NCBI RefSeq assembly: GCF_004114425.1
Contig: NZ_RDQF01000007.1
Location: 153,992 to 217,991, forward strand
From: Bradyrhizobium vignae
Lineage (GTDB): Bacteria > Pseudomonadota > Alphaproteobacteria > Rhizobiales > Xanthobacteraceae
Direction: 5' to 3'
DNA length: 64,000 bases
Every line of letters begins with the position of its first letter. The first letter of the stretch is position 1. This document shows positions 1 through 10,708 of the stretch, piece after piece. The notes under the pieces are model-generated. The model did not search any database. It had not been told where the DNA came from and was given only the letters and a program-made list of their open reading frames with translations. The position numbers and the translations under genes were made by a program.

Positions 1-356
1 CGTTTGGCACCGTTAGCGAACTGGATTGATCATCTTATCCCACCCCGCCAGGGGCCATAGTCTTCGGACGGTCTTGACGTGATCCCACAATGCTCCCACA
101 AAGGGGCAGCCGATCCAAAAATCCACTGAGTTCAGGGTATTAGGCCGGGCTCGGAGCGTATCCAGGTTCCCCAGCCAGCTCCAGGCACTTTTCCAGGTAT
201 GGTTCCAAGCCCCCTGCGCAGGATGAGGCGCAGGATGCCAGGTTCATCGGCCGCCTCGCTGCTCGCGACGGTTTGCCTCACCTTACATTCGCATTTTCAG
301 GTCGGATCGCAGCGCGCTGTATCGTCCTTGGGCCGTACAACCCAAGGAGATCCCTC
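1..356. other. Gene-free left edge
   Basis: No convincing coding frame, RNA or repeat is visible in this stretch. A short frame on the + strand at 199-531 overlaps the DUF1428 gene out of frame and is not credible. The only functional signal is the ribosome binding site AAGGAG at about 344-349 for the next gene. Confidence 0.5.
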
Positions 357-719
357 ATGCCCTATGTCGATGGTTTCGTTCTCGCCGTACCGAAGGACAA
401 GATCGAGGCCTACAAGGCGCTGGCGACGACCGCCTGCGCGATCTGGATGGAGCACGGCGCACTCGATTATGTCGAATGCATCGGTGACGACGTTCCCTAT
501 GGAGAACTCACCTCGTTTCCGCGCGCGGTAATGGCGAAGGAGGACGAGGTCGTGGTGTTCTCCTGGATCGTGTACCGCGATCGCGAGAGCCGAGATGCCG
601 TCAACAAGAAGGTGATGGCGGACCCGCGTCTGAAGATGGAGGGAATGCCGTTCGACGGCAAGCGCATGATCTATGGCGGCTTCACGACATTGCTTCGGGC
701 GAGCGACATCGCAGCCTAA
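357..719 (+). CDS. DUF1428 family protein (YbaA-like)
   Basis: A 120-residue cytoplasmic protein of the DUF1428 family, to which E. coli YbaA belongs. It is a small alpha/beta-barrel-like protein of unknown biochemical role. The opening MPYVDGFVLAVPK, the central CIGDDVP segment and the closing DGKRMIYGGF are family hallmarks and the length is typical. I chose the ATG at 357 because AAGGAG lies about 8 nt upstream and the family begins at this Met. A longer in-frame start at 273 would add 28 residues that do not look native. It is convergent with the IalB-like gene, 9 nt away. The function is unknown and I assign none. Confidence 0.85.
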   Translation: MPYVDGFVLAVPKDKIEAYKALATTACAIWMEHGALDYVECIGDDVPYGELTSFPRAVMAKEDEVVVFSWIVYRDRESRDAVNKKVMADPRLKMEGMPFDGKRMIYGGFTTLLRASDIAA

Positions 720-728
720 AGAAGCCCG

Positions 729-1292
729 TCACTTGATCTTGTCGTAAGCTGCTGCGAAATCGCCGAGCGGCATCGGGATCGCGATCGTCTCCTTGGCCAT
801 GTTCTGGAAGGAGACCTTCAGCTGCTTGCCCGACCGCAAGGCGGCGAGCAGGTCCGGCACCACCGGGGTCGAGGCGTAGCAGCCACGGTTCTCGCAAGTC
901 TGGATCTGGAGATCGACGGTCTTGCCTTCGTCCACCTGGAGCTTGGCGCCGACGGGAAGATTGAGGCCGAGTGGCAATTGCAGTAGCGCGATCGGCGTTC
1001 GGGTGTCGGGCGTGATGCGGATGTTGATCAGGACGACGGTCTGGCCGGTCTTGGTCAGCACCGCGTTTTGCTCCATCGCGCATTCGAGCGGCGCATCGCG
1101 GCTCGCGCTGGTGCAGCGGACGATCCAGCCGGGCTGCCCGGAAGCGCTGTCGGCCTGTGCTTGCGTCGGGGCAGGCGCGGGTTGCGCGGCCGGAGGAGCG
1201 GCGTTCTTCTTGGCGCCCTGCTGGGCATGTGCGGCGCCCGCTGACAACAGGGCAGCAGCGGCAAGGGCGACAAGTCTGGATTGCATCGGCAT
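729..1292 (-). CDS. Invasion-associated locus B (IalB) family protein, exported
   Basis: A 187-residue secreted protein. A signal peptide is clear (residues 1-23, charged start, hydrophobic core ending AGAAHA), followed by an Ala/Pro/Gln-rich linker to about residue 55. An IalB-type domain follows, with the usual tryptophan (GWIVRC) and paired cysteines (LECAMEQ and CENRGCYA). IalB proteins are periplasmic or outer-membrane associated; the name comes from Bartonella, and in soil alphaproteobacteria the role is unclear. The frame is open up to 1409, but that would run into the pump gene, and the signal peptide fixes the start at 1292. It lies 61 nt after the RND pump gene and could be its last co-transcribed gene. 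Confidence 0.8.
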   Translation of the reverse strand: MPMQSRLVALAAAALLSAGAAHAQQGAKKNAAPPAAQPAPAPTQAQADSASGQPGWIVRCTSASRDAPLECAMEQNAVLTKTGQTVVLINIRITPDTRTPIALLQLPLGLNLPVGAKLQVDEGKTVDLQIQTCENRGCYASTPVVPDLLAALRSGKQLKVSFQNMAKETIAIPMPLGDFAAAYDKIK

Positions 1293-1353
1293 GGCGAAAC
1301 CACATTTGCGAACCGGGGTCTCGCTGTAGCGTCGCGGCAGTCGCGGCGCAAGT

Positions 1354-4300
1354 TTACTCGGCGGCTTCCTTGACGCTGCCGCGCTCGGGCGCCTCATCGC
1401 CTTCGCCACCCGAACGGCCCCAGGTGGAGAACCAGTTGTTCAGCTTATCGAGATAGAGGTAGACGACGGGTGTGGTGAACAGCGTCAGCGCCTGGCTGAC
1501 GATCAGGCCGCCGACCATGGCGTAGCCGAGCGGCTGGCGGATTTCGGCGCCGGTGCCGTGGCCGAGCATCAACGGTACGCCGCCGAGCAGCGCCGCCATC
1601 GTCGTCATCATGATCGGGCGGAAGCGCAGCAGGGCGGCCTGGCGGATCGATTCCTCCGGCGTCTTGTGCTCGTCGCGCTCGGCGGCGATCGCGAAATCGA
1701 CCATCATGATGCCGTTCTTCTTCACGATGCCGATCAAGAGGATGATGCCGATCAGCGCGATCAGGCTGAAGTCGAAGCCGGCGGCCATCAGGATCGCGAG
1801 CGCGCCGACGCCGGCCGAGGGCAGCGTCGACAGAATCGTGATCGGATGGATGTAGCTCTCGTAGAGAATGCCGAGGATCAGATAAACCACGACGAGGGCG
1901 GCGAGGATCAAGAGAGGCACGGTGCCGAGCGACTGCTGGAACGCCTGCGCCGTGCCCTGGAAGCTCGAATTCAGCGTCGGTGGCGCACCGAGCTCGGCCA
2001 TTGCCCGCTGCACGGCCTCCGTGGCCTGGCCGAGCGCCACGCCTTGCGCGAGATTGAAGCTGATCGTGATCGCCGGGAACTGGCCCTGGTGGCTGATCGA
2101 GAGCGGGCGGACCGGATCGGTGGTCCAGGTCGCGAAGGTCGACAACGGCACCTGATCGCCGGTCAGCGGCGATTTCAGATAGAGCTTGTTCAGGCTGTCG
2201 AGATTGCCTTGCATCTCCGGCAGGATCTCGAGGATCACCTTGTAGGTGTTGAGCTGGGTGAAATACTGCGTGACCTGTCGCTGTCCGAAGGCGTCATAGA
2301 GCGTGTCGTCGATCAGCTGCGGCTGGATGCCATAGCGCGAGGCGGTGTCGCGGTTGATCTTGAGTTGGACCGTGGTGCCCTCGGTCTGCTGGTCGGTGGC
2401 GACGTCGCGCAGCTCCGGCAGCGTCTGCATCTTGGAGAGGATTTTCGGCGCCCACTCGTTGAGCTCGGCGAGATCGGCATCCTGCAAGGTGAATTCGAAC
2501 TGCGTGCGAGTCGGGCGGCCGCCGAGCCGGACGTCTTGGGCTGCCTGCATGTAGAGGCGGGCGCCCTCGACCTTGTCGAACTGTGGACGCAGGCGTGCGA
2601 TGATCTGCTGTGCCGAGGCCTCGCGCTGGTCGCGAGCCTTTAGCGTGATGAACAGGGCGCCGTTGTTACCGGCGCGGCCGCTGCCGCCGATCGCCATGGC
2701 AACGCTGGCAACGTCGGGATCGGCCATGATGATCTTGCCGAGCTGCTCCTGGCGTCTCATCATCTCCTTGAACGAAATGTCCTGCGAGGCTTCGGATGTG
2801 GCCGTGATCAGGCCGACGTCCTGCTGCGGGAAGAAGCCCTTCGGGATCAGCACGAACAGGTAGATGGACAGTCCGAGCGTGGCGAAGAAGATTGCGAGCG
2901 TGGTGCGCCGCCAAGCCAGGGCGTGGTCGAGCACATATTCGTAGCCGCGCAGCATCGCGTCAAAGGCGCGCTCGCTCCATTGGTAGAAGCGGCCGTGGCG
3001 GACTTCGCCATGAGCGCGCAGGAAGCGCGAGGCCATCATCGGCGTCAGCGTCAGCGACACGAACATCGAGACGAAGATCGTCATGGCCAGCACGACGGCG
3101 AATTCGCGGAACAGGCGCCCGATGATGCCGCCCATCAGCAACAGGGGGATCAGCACCGCGATCAAAGAGATGCTGATCGAGAGGATGGTGAAGCCGATTT
3201 CCTTGGAGCCCCTGAAGGCGGCCGCGAGCGGGGTTTCGCCTTCCTCGATGTAACGGGTGATGTTCTCGAGCATCACGATGGCGTCGTCGACGACGAAACC
3301 GACCGCGATGGTGAGCGCCATCAGCGATAGATTGTCGAGCGAATAGCCGGCCACCCACATCAAGGCGCACGCGCCCAGAAGCGCCAATGGCACCGTGACC
3401 GTGGGAATGACCGTCGCCCAGAAGCTGCGCAGGAAAATGAAGATGACCATGACCACGAGCGCGATGGTCAGCAGCAGCGTGAACTGGACGTCCTCGACTG
3501 CGGCGCGGATAGTCGTGGTCCGGTCGCTGATCAGCTCGACCTTGATCGCGGGCGGGATCGCTGCAACGAGGCGGGGCAGGGTCGCCTTGATCCGGTCCAC
3601 GGTCTCGATGACGTTGGCGCCCGGCTGCTTGAAGATCACCAGGAACACGCCGCGCTTGCCGTTGGCCCAGGCCGCCTGCTTGGCGTCTTCAGCGGCGCTG
3701 ACCGCTTGGCCGATGTCGCGAATCCGCAACGGACCGCCGTTGCGATAAGCGATGATGACGTCGTTCCAGTCCTTCGAATGGGTGAGCTGGTCGTTGGCAT
3801 AGATCGTGTAGGCGCGTTTTTCGCCGTCGATATTACCCTTGGGGCTGTCGACCGTGGTGATCGCGATCTGGCTGCGCACGTCTTCCAGCGACAGGCCCTT
3901 GGCGACGAGTTTCGCCGGGTCGACCTGGACGCGGATGGCGGGCTTCTGCTGGCCGCCGATGAAGACCTGGGCGACGCCCGAGAGCTGGCTGATCTGCTGA
4001 GCAAGCTGGGCGTCGACCGCGTCGCTGACGCTGGTCAGCGGCAGCGTCTCCGATGTCGCCGACAGCAGCAGGATCGGCGCGTCGGCGGGGTTGACCTTGC
4101 GGTAGGTCGGGGGCGAAGGCAGGTTTTTCGGCAACTGGCCGCTGGCAGCATTGATGGCGCCCTGCACGTCGTTCGCGGCGCCGTCGATGCTGCGGTTGAG
4201 GTCGAACTGGATGGTGATCGATGCCGTGCCCAGATAACTCGTCGAGGTCATCTGCGCGATGCCAGGAATCTGGGCGAATTGCCGCTCGAGCGGCTGCGCC

Positions 4301-4497
4301 ACCGACGAGGCCATCGTTTCGGGGCTGCCGCCGGGCAGGTTGGCGGTGATCTGGATGGTCGGAAAGTCCACCTGCGGCAGGGGCGCAACCGGAAGCAGGG
4401 GATAGGCGACGAGACCGACGAAGAGAATGCCAGCCATCAGCAGCGAGGTGCCGATGGGATAACGAATGAAAGGTGCCGAAATCCCGCCCCCAATCAT
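1354..4497 (-). CDS. RND multidrug efflux permease (MdtB/MdtC-like)
   Basis: A 1047-residue inner-membrane proton/drug antiporter of the HAE1 RND family. It would form the trimeric pump of a tripartite efflux complex with the adjacent fusion protein. Visible hallmarks are the N-terminal membrane helix (about 10-32), the LLPVAPLPQVDFPTI motif, the porter-domain ASSVAQPLER segment, and the TM4 proton-relay aspartates D404-D405 (GFVVDDAIVMLENI). The two-fold repeat has a second helix bundle near 860-1030. N-terminal identity looks closest to MdtC/MdtB, but only one pump subunit is present, so it probably works as a homotrimer. It overlaps the upstream adaptor gene by 4 nt (ATGA), indicating translational coupling. 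No outer-membrane channel gene lies nearby. Confidence 0.93.
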   Translation of the reverse strand: MIGGGISAPFIRYPIGTSLLMAGILFVGLVAYPLLPVAPLPQVDFPTIQITANLPGGSPETMASSVAQPLERQFAQIPGIAQMTSTSYLGTASITIQFDLNRSIDGAANDVQGAINAASGQLPKNLPSPPTYRKVNPADAPILLLSATSETLPLTSVSDAVDAQLAQQISQLSGVAQVFIGGQQKPAIRVQVDPAKLVAKGLSLEDVRSQIAITTVDSPKGNIDGEKRAYTIYANDQLTHSKDWNDVIIAYRNGGPLRIRDIGQAVSAAEDAKQAAWANGKRGVFLVIFKQPGANVIETVDRIKATLPRLVAAIPPAIKVELISDRTTTIRAAVEDVQFTLLLTIALVVMVIFIFLRSFWATVIPTVTVPLALLGACALMWVAGYSLDNLSLMALTIAVGFVVDDAIVMLENITRYIEEGETPLAAAFRGSKEIGFTILSISISLIAVLIPLLLMGGIIGRLFREFAVVLAMTIFVSMFVSLTLTPMMASRFLRAHGEVRHGRFYQWSERAFDAMLRGYEYVLDHALAWRRTTLAIFFATLGLSIYLFVLIPKGFFPQQDVGLITATSEASQDISFKEMMRRQEQLGKIIMADPDVASVAMAIGGSGRAGNNGALFITLKARDQREASAQQIIARLRPQFDKVEGARLYMQAAQDVRLGGRPTRTQFEFTLQDADLAELNEWAPKILSKMQTLPELRDVATDQQTEGTTVQLKINRDTASRYGIQPQLIDDTLYDAFGQRQVTQYFTQLNTYKVILEILPEMQGNLDSLNKLYLKSPLTGDQVPLSTFATWTTDPVRPLSISHQGQFPAITISFNLAQGVALGQATEAVQRAMAELGAPPTLNSSFQGTAQAFQQSLGTVPLLILAALVVVYLILGILYESYIHPITILSTLPSAGVGALAILMAAGFDFSLIALIGIILLIGIVKKNGIMMVDFAIAAERDEHKTPEESIRQAALLRFRPIMMTTMAALLGGVPLMLGHGTGAEIRQPLGYAMVGGLIVSQALTLFTTPVVYLYLDKLNNWFSTWGRSGGEGDEAPERGSVKEAAE

Positions 4498-5666
4498 TCC
4501 TGTCGTACCTTGTTCTGGGCTGGATCCGAGCTTGCCACCGCCGTCGACACAAGGCTGCCGGGCTGAACCTTGAACTGACCGCCAACGATCACCTGCTGGC
4601 CTGGGCTCAAGCCTTCCTCGATGACCGAGCGCCCGTCGATGCCATAGCTGACCTTGATCTTGTGCACCTCGGCCTTGTTGTCCTGATTGACGGTATAGGC
4701 GTAGAGTCCGTTGGTTGAATGCTGGACCGCGTCATCCGGAACCACGGTCGCATCCTTGAGCATTCGCACCAGGAGCCGGGTCGAGACCGATTGGCCCGGC
4801 CACAGCGTGTGGTCCTTGTTGTCGAACACCGCCTTGAGCCGGATCGTCCCGCTGGTCGTGTCGACCTGATTGTTGATGACCGCGAGCTTGCCCTCGGCGA
4901 GCGTCTTCTTGCCGTCGGTCGTGAAGGCGATCACCTTGAGCGCGCCGGCTTTCTGGCCCTCGCTGATATAGGGGAGCTGGTCTTCCGGCGCCGTGAAGAT
5001 CACCGAGATCGGCTCGACCTGCGAGATCGTGACGATGCCCGTCTGCGTCGAGGCGTTCACGATATTGCCGATGTCGACCTGGCGCAGGCCGGCGACACCG
5101 GTGATCGGCGCCTTGACCTGGGTGTAGTCGAGCTGGGTCTGGGCGTTGGCGATCGCGGCTTCGTCGGCGGCGATCTGGGCAGTGAGCTGGGCGACCGTGG
5201 AGCGCTGGGTATCCACCCGCTGTGCGGTCGCAAATTCGCCGAGCCTCATCGCGCGCTGAAGTTCGAGATTGGCGTTGGCTAGACTAGCCTCGTCCTGCGC
5301 CTTCTTGGCCTTCGCCTGGTCAAGCGCGGCCTGATAGGGACGGGGGTCGATCGAGACGAGGAGATCGCCCTGCTTGACGATCTGGCCTTCTCTAAATTCG
5401 AGCCTGTCGATCTGGCCATCCACACGGGTTCGGACTTGGACCGTATTGAAACCCTGAACCGTGCCCAGACCGGCGAGATAGACCGGAAAGTCTGTTTTCT
5501 GGACCGGCGCAACGCTGACCGGGACGGCGGGAGGCCGGTGCGGACCTTTTTGTGCGGTCTGGGTTTTGCCAGCCTGGGATGAGCCGAATTTCTGCCAACC
5601 ATAATAGCCCGCGGAGGCCACGGCCGCGATAATCAGAAGCCAGAGGATCGGCCGGGACTTTTTCAT
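4494..5666 (-). CDS. RND efflux periplasmic adaptor (MdtA-like)
   Basis: A 390-residue membrane fusion protein linking the pump to an outer-membrane channel. The N-terminus (about 6-22) is a hydrophobic anchor without a lipobox Cys. After a basic/Pro linker come the lipoyl-like half motifs (VQVRTRVDGQIDRL and the matching ITGVAGLRQVDIGN), an alpha-helical hairpin (about 110-175) and beta-barrel/MP domains to the C-terminus. The order adaptor then pump is the mdtA-mdtB arrangement. The final TGA overlaps the pump ATG. The upstream 370 nt are gene-free and hold a candidate promoter/operator. Confidence 0.92.
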   Translation of the reverse strand: MKKSRPILWLLIIAAVASAGYYGWQKFGSSQAGKTQTAQKGPHRPPAVPVSVAPVQKTDFPVYLAGLGTVQGFNTVQVRTRVDGQIDRLEFREGQIVKQGDLLVSIDPRPYQAALDQAKAKKAQDEASLANANLELQRAMRLGEFATAQRVDTQRSTVAQLTAQIAADEAAIANAQTQLDYTQVKAPITGVAGLRQVDIGNIVNASTQTGIVTISQVEPISVIFTAPEDQLPYISEGQKAGALKVIAFTTDGKKTLAEGKLAVINNQVDTTSGTIRLKAVFDNKDHTLWPGQSVSTRLLVRMLKDATVVPDDAVQHSTNGLYAYTVNQDNKAEVHKIKVSYGIDGRSVIEEGLSPGQQVIVGGQFKVQPGSLVSTAVASSDPAQNKVRQE

Positions 5667-6038
5667 GTCGTCTCGTGTCGGCTCGTGTGCCCTCAGCTAC
5701 GAATAATAGGGCAACCGTAGAGTTCCATCGCGATGTATAATACACGCCAAGTTCCAGTGTAAACAGCACTATCGGTTGAGAATCCTAAACAATTGGAAAG
5801 CTTTGCACCCCGTGGGCAGTGGTCTGGCGCGGCCGTGTGCAGCACTGCATTTTCCCGGCACGACTGATCGGCGTGCCGGTCATGCGCAACCCCAAAGACG
5901 GTGTGCTCATGTGAATGACGCCGCTCTGGCCGTGGTTCGGACCAGCCACAAGAACGGTTCTAAATCGCGTGGAGACCGTTTCGGTTGTCAGGCATTTCGG
6001 CATCGTCCATATCGGCGCCGCCATAAATGGAGCGCAGG
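5667..6038. other. Gene-free region upstream of the efflux operon
   Basis: A 372-nt stretch between the divergent efflux operon and a small conserved gene. I see no credible coding frame. It must hold the efflux promoter: the short palindrome at 5734-5744 sits about 70-80 nt before the adaptor start. The remainder shows no repeat or RNA structure that I can support. Confidence 0.5.
5734..5744 (-). promoter_or_regulatory. Candidate promoter/operator of the efflux operon
   Basis: TGTATAATACA is an exact palindrome (5-nt arms, one central base). Read on the minus strand it contains a TATTAT-like -10 hexamer, with TTTACA about 15 nt upstream as a weak -35. A palindrome over the -10 is a common layout for TetR- or MarR-type repressors of efflux genes, but no such regulator is adjacent. 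Confidence 0.3.
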
Positions 6039-6278
6039 ATGGACGAGCTGAACGGCAAGCTGATCGCATGTCAGATTCTGATCACGGGATTGATCGCGCG
6101 TGTCGCCAACGAGCAGCGCGATCCCTTGCGCTTCCTCACCGACTTTCGCGACGAGATCAAAGCCGTCGTGAACGGCATCAACATCGCCGGTATGGACAGT
6201 ACCGATCGCGTGCGCGCCGTCGCGCAGAAGACCGTCGACGAATTGTTCTCGCTGATGAAGCCGCCGAGCAGCGACTGA
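6039..6278 (+). CDS. Small conserved hypothetical protein
   Basis: A 79-residue soluble, mostly helical protein with no signal peptide or membrane segment. I do not recognise a named domain. The start at 6039 is chosen over an in-frame ATG at 6027 because GGAG at about 6029-6032 is positioned for it. Codon use matches its neighbours and the frame lacks an equally good competitor on either strand. It stands alone between the efflux operon and the iron-uptake operon. Function unknown. Confidence 0.55.
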   Translation: MDELNGKLIACQILITGLIARVANEQRDPLRFLTDFRDEIKAVVNGINIAGMDSTDRVRAVAQKTVDELFSLMKPPSSD

Positions 6279-6322
6279 ATCCGAGAGCATCCCCGCCGAT
6301 TTCGCGGCATTTGTCGCGTACG

Positions 6323-6385
6323 TTTTGGAATGAGTCCAATCTATCTTTAGAACCGTTTCAAGCTTCAGTTTAGAATCGTTTTGAT
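6323..6385 (+). promoter_or_regulatory. Three tandem Irr-box (ICE)-like elements
   Basis: Three elements resembling the rhizobial iron-control element (from memory TTTAGAA-N3-TTCTAAA) lie in series: TTTGGAATGAGTCCAAT (6324-6340), TTTAGAACCGTTTCAAG (6346-6362) and TTTAGAATCGTTTTGAT (6369-6385). The left half-site is exact in the second and third and one base off in the first; the right halves are weaker. Start-to-start spacing is 22 and 23 nt, about two helical turns, so proteins would bind the same DNA face. They sit 100-160 nt before the siderophore receptor start. Irr or another Fur-family protein is the likely ligand. Confidence 0.5.
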
Positions 6386-6484
6386 CTGGACTTATTCAAG
6401 CGTTCTCGCGGCTTGCGCGCATTGACCCACTATTTTGCTGCCGATACCAACAGCCCAATCGCTCATCGAAGTGAGTGAGCGAAC

Positions 6485-9037
6485 ATGAAGATGGGGCGTG
6501 TTGTAATGGGGCAGGTGGTCGCACCGAAATCGTTGCGTTCGGTGGCAGCATTCGATCCGATGGACGAGAGGTTCGCGGGCGTTTCCGGAAAAAAAGTTTC
6601 CGCGGTCGCGAGCTTGATCGCGGTGGCATCGGTGTCGAGCGGTGCGCAGGCGCAGCAGTCGAACCTGCCGCCGGTGACGGTCGATGCTCCGGTCGAGCGT
6701 CCGCGTCCGACGGCATCGAAGCCGACACCTGATCAGGTCCGCGCGCGCAACGCGCTTCGCCGCGCAGCGCAGCGGCAGCAGGCGGCGCAGACGGCTCCGA
6801 CGACGCCCTCCGGTCCCGCCGACGCCGATCCCTATGCCGATCCGGCTGCGCCCTACAAGGTTGACCACGTTCAGGCCGGCGGCAAGTTTCCGGAGAAGCT
6901 GGTCGATACGCCGAAGTCGATCACGGTTCTCAGCAAGGAAGTGCTCGAGGACAAGAACGCCACGACGCTGAAGCAGGCAATTCTCAGCACGGCCGGCGTG
7001 ACGCTCGGAACGGGCGAGGGCGGCAACGCCTTTGGCGACCGGTTCTTCATCCGCGGCTTCGACGCGCGCAACGACATTTTCATCGATGGCGTCCGCGATG
7101 CCGGCGTCAGCGTGCGCGAAAACTTCTTCACCGAGCAGGTCGAGATTCTGCGCGGTCCTGGTTCGACCTTCTCCGGTCGCGGTGTCGCTGGCGGTGCGAT
7201 CAACATCGTCACCAAGCAGGCGACGACGGCGAGCAACTTCTACAACATGGACACGACGTTTGGCACCGACCAGACCAAGCGTGTCACGCTCGACGTCAAT
7301 CAGGTGATCGACCCGACGCTCGCCATCCGAGCCGGCGGCCTGTTCCAGGATGCAAATGTCGCTGGCCGCGACTATGTCACCGATAATCGAAACGGCGCCT
7401 TCGTCGCCACGACCTGGAAGCCGACCGATGCTGTCAAGGTCACCGGCAACTACATCCATACCGAACTGACTGGCCGCCCGGATTTTGGTGTTCCCTATTA
7501 TCGGCCGAGCACGACCTCGACGGCCGGCGGCCCGTTCCCGGACTTCGGTGTCAATCGCAACAATTGGTACGGCTTCGTCAACCGGGACTTCTTCCGCACC
7601 GGCCAGGACATTGGCACCATCAATGCGGAAGTGCAGATCACCCCCGACTTGATGGTCAGCAACAAGATCCGCGCGTCCCGCTCGACACAGAATTACATTG
7701 GTACGCTTCCTGAAGCGCCGAAGCTAGTCGATCCGCTCTCGGCTTCGACGCTGAGTGCAAATCCGCAGAGCCGATTCCAGGTCACGGACGTGTTCGCCAA
7801 CCAGACCGAGGCAACTTACAAGTTCAATGACGATGTAGGCTTCAGACACACCTTGCTCGGCGGTGTCGAGTACGACCGCGAGAGATCGTCGATCGACAGT
7901 TATACCGGCCTCAGCTCGGAGCTGACGACCGGCACGCCCTTCAGCGGCGGCGGATCGAAGACCGACGTCAGCGTATTCGCGCCGCAATACACCAATCTTC
8001 CCTTCGGGATTCCGAGCCTCACCGGAAGTCCCACCAAGATCGGCATCGACACCGTCAGCGGCTACGTCATGGATAGCGCAAACTATCGTGACTTGGTGAT
8101 CCTGAACGGCGGTTTCCGCTATGACGATTACAGCATCAACACGCGGAAGGTCGGCAGTCCTGGCCAGCAATCGGCGGAGTTTCTCATTCCGAACTTCAAC
8201 CTCGGCCTGACGTTGAAGCCGGCGCCGAACGGTAGTGTCTATGTGGCGTATGCGACCTCGGCGAACCCGGTTGGCGCCGAATTCGACGGCACCAGCACGG
8301 CCTATGGCGGCCTCAACCCCAACCTGCCGGGCGGCAATACGCAGATATTCGGCCCGGAGAAGAACAAGGCCATCGAAATCGGCACCAAGTGGGAGCTGTT
8401 CGATCGCCACCTGCTCCTGACCGCAGCGTTGTTCCAGACGACGAAAGAGAACGCACGCGAGTCGCAGAACGTGGGAAGCGCCGCCGCTGCAGCTCCTTTG
8501 GGATGCGTCTATCCGACCGGAACGACCGGCAACATATCGTGTATCACAGCCGGAGCAGCCTACCGCATTCGCGGTATCGATCTCGGTGTGGGCGGCAAGA
8601 TCACCGACAAATGGAGCGTCTTCGGCGGGCTCGTGCTGATGGAATCGGAGGTCACGCAGTCGCTGGCCCCGTCGGCCAACAAGGCGCTGTATCCGACCAA
8701 TGTCGGTCGTCCGCTCGCCAACATCGCGCATCAGTCCTTCAGCTTGCTCTCGAAATATCAGATCAACGACACCTGGGAGCTGGGCGGACAGGCGGTGTAT
8801 CGCTCGAAGATTTACGGCGGCACTTTGCTCGCGGCGAACCAGGGCACGTCGATTCCGAGCTATTGGCGCTTCGACATGTTCGCGGAGGCCAAGATCAACA
8901 AGAACTGGCAGGTCAAGCTGTTCGTGAACAACATCTTCGACAAGCGCTACTACGACGCGCTGTACCAGAGCGCTGCGCCCTTCGTGCTGGAAGCACCGGG
9001 GCGTGCCGCTTACCTGGTGCTGTCAGCGCGCTACTGA
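6485..9037 (+). CDS. TonB-dependent siderophore receptor (catecholate/Fiu-like)
   Basis: An 850-residue outer-membrane receptor for ferric siderophores. An extended N-terminus ends in a signal peptide with AQAQQ near residue 57. A TonB-box-like VTVDAP follows, then an Ala/Arg/Pro-rich linker. The plug domain is at about 125-250 ([28 protein letters not shown], [10 protein letters not shown]). A 22-strand barrel follows, ending [13 protein letters not shown] and the terminal aromatic SARY. The neighbouring PiuC-type dioxygenase suggests a catecholate ligand, as in the fiu-ybiX and piuA-piuC pairs; this is inference. The Irr-box-like array upstream implies induction under low iron. A Met at residue 3 or 8 could be the true start. 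Confidence 0.93.
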   Translation: MKMGRVVMGQVVAPKSLRSVAAFDPMDERFAGVSGKKVSAVASLIAVASVSSGAQAQQSNLPPVTVDAPVERPRPTASKPTPDQVRARNALRRAAQRQQAAQTAPTTPSGPADADPYADPAAPYKVDHVQAGGKFPEKLVDTPKSITVLSKEVLEDKNATTLKQAILSTAGVTLGTGEGGNAFGDRFFIRGFDARNDIFIDGVRDAGVSVRENFFTEQVEILRGPGSTFSGRGVAGGAINIVTKQATTASNFYNMDTTFGTDQTKRVTLDVNQVIDPTLAIRAGGLFQDANVAGRDYVTDNRNGAFVATTWKPTDAVKVTGNYIHTELTGRPDFGVPYYRPSTTSTAGGPFPDFGVNRNNWYGFVNRDFFRTGQDIGTINAEVQITPDLMVSNKIRASRSTQNYIGTLPEAPKLVDPLSASTLSANPQSRFQVTDVFANQTEATYKFNDDVGFRHTLLGGVEYDRERSSIDSYTGLSSELTTGTPFSGGGSKTDVSVFAPQYTNLPFGIPSLTGSPTKIGIDTVSGYVMDSANYRDLVILNGGFRYDDYSINTRKVGSPGQQSAEFLIPNFNLGLTLKPAPNGSVYVAYATSANPVGAEFDGTSTAYGGLNPNLPGGNTQIFGPEKNKAIEIGTKWELFDRHLLLTAALFQTTKENARESQNVGSAAAAAPLGCVYPTGTTGNISCITAGAAYRIRGIDLGVGGKITDKWSVFGGLVLMESEVTQSLAPSANKALYPTNVGRPLANIAHQSFSLLSKYQINDTWELGGQAVYRSKIYGGTLLAANQGTSIPSYWRFDMFAEAKINKNWQVKLFVNNIFDKRYYDALYQSAAPFVLEAPGRAAYLVLSARY

Positions 9038-9056
9038 CGGAGCAACAACGAGTTTC

Positions 9057-9742
9057 ATGCTGACATGCATCGAAAACGTTCTGAGCAAAGACGATGTGGC
9101 GGATTTCCGCCGCATCATGGACGCCAGCGCGTGGGAAGACGGCCGCTCGACCGCGGGGGCGCAGTCGGCCGTGGTCAAGCGCAACGAGCAATTGCCGCCG
9201 GACGGCGAGGTCGCGCGCAAGCTCGGCAACCGCATCATCTCGGCGCTGACGTCCAACCCGCGCTTCATCGCGGCGGCGATCCCGCTCCAGATCTTCCCGC
9301 CGCTGTTCAACCGCTATGCGGCCGACAGCGGCCACCATTTCGGCCTGCACGTCGACAACGCGATCCGCGGCGACCGCCTGACCGGCCTTCGCATCCGCAC
9401 AGACCTGTCGGTCACGCTGTTCCTCGCCGAGCCGGAGGAGTACGACGGTGGCGAACTTGTGATCGAGGACACCTACGGCTCGCACGAAGTCAAGTTGCCA
9501 GCCGGGGACTGCGTGCTCTATCCCTCGACCAGCCTCCATCTGGTCACCCCCGTGACCAGGGGGACGCGGGTTGCGTCTTTCTTCTGGCTTCAGAGCATGA
9601 TACGGGACGATCAAGCCCGGAGCATGATCTTTGACCTCGACACCGCGATACAGGCGCTGGTGGAACGGCTCGGGCGTGACGATCCCGAAACGGTCAAATT
9701 GACGGGCATCTATCACAACCTCATTCGCTACTGGGCCGAAGT

Positions 9743-9746
<4 letters not shown>
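9057..9746 (+). CDS. Fe(II)/2-oxoglutarate dioxygenase, PiuC/YbiX family
   Basis: A 229-residue cytoplasmic dioxygenase (PKHD-type hydroxylase family) that accompanies catecholate siderophore receptors in many proteobacteria. The iron triad is visible as H98, D100 ([10 protein letters not shown]) and H161 (SLHLVTP), with R171 as the 2-oxoglutarate-binding arginine. The PiuC C-terminal helical domain (about 180-229) is present. The ATG at 9057 gives the family N-terminus; the frame extends to 9003 inside the receptor gene but that part is not native. Its TGA overlaps the ExbB ATG (ATGA at 9743), tying it to the energising complex. The in vivo substrate of the family is, as far as I know, not settled. 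Confidence 0.9.
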
Positions 9747-10705
<959 letters not shown>

Positions 10706-10708
10706 ACC

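Noticed and set aside
199..531. Frame at the left edge of 110 codons
   Set aside because: Overlaps the DUF1428 gene in another frame, is Arg/Ser/Pro-rich and has no binding site.
6385..6401. A fourth Irr-box-like element
   Set aside because: Only about four of seven matches in each half and spacing (16 nt) breaks the 22-23 nt rhythm.
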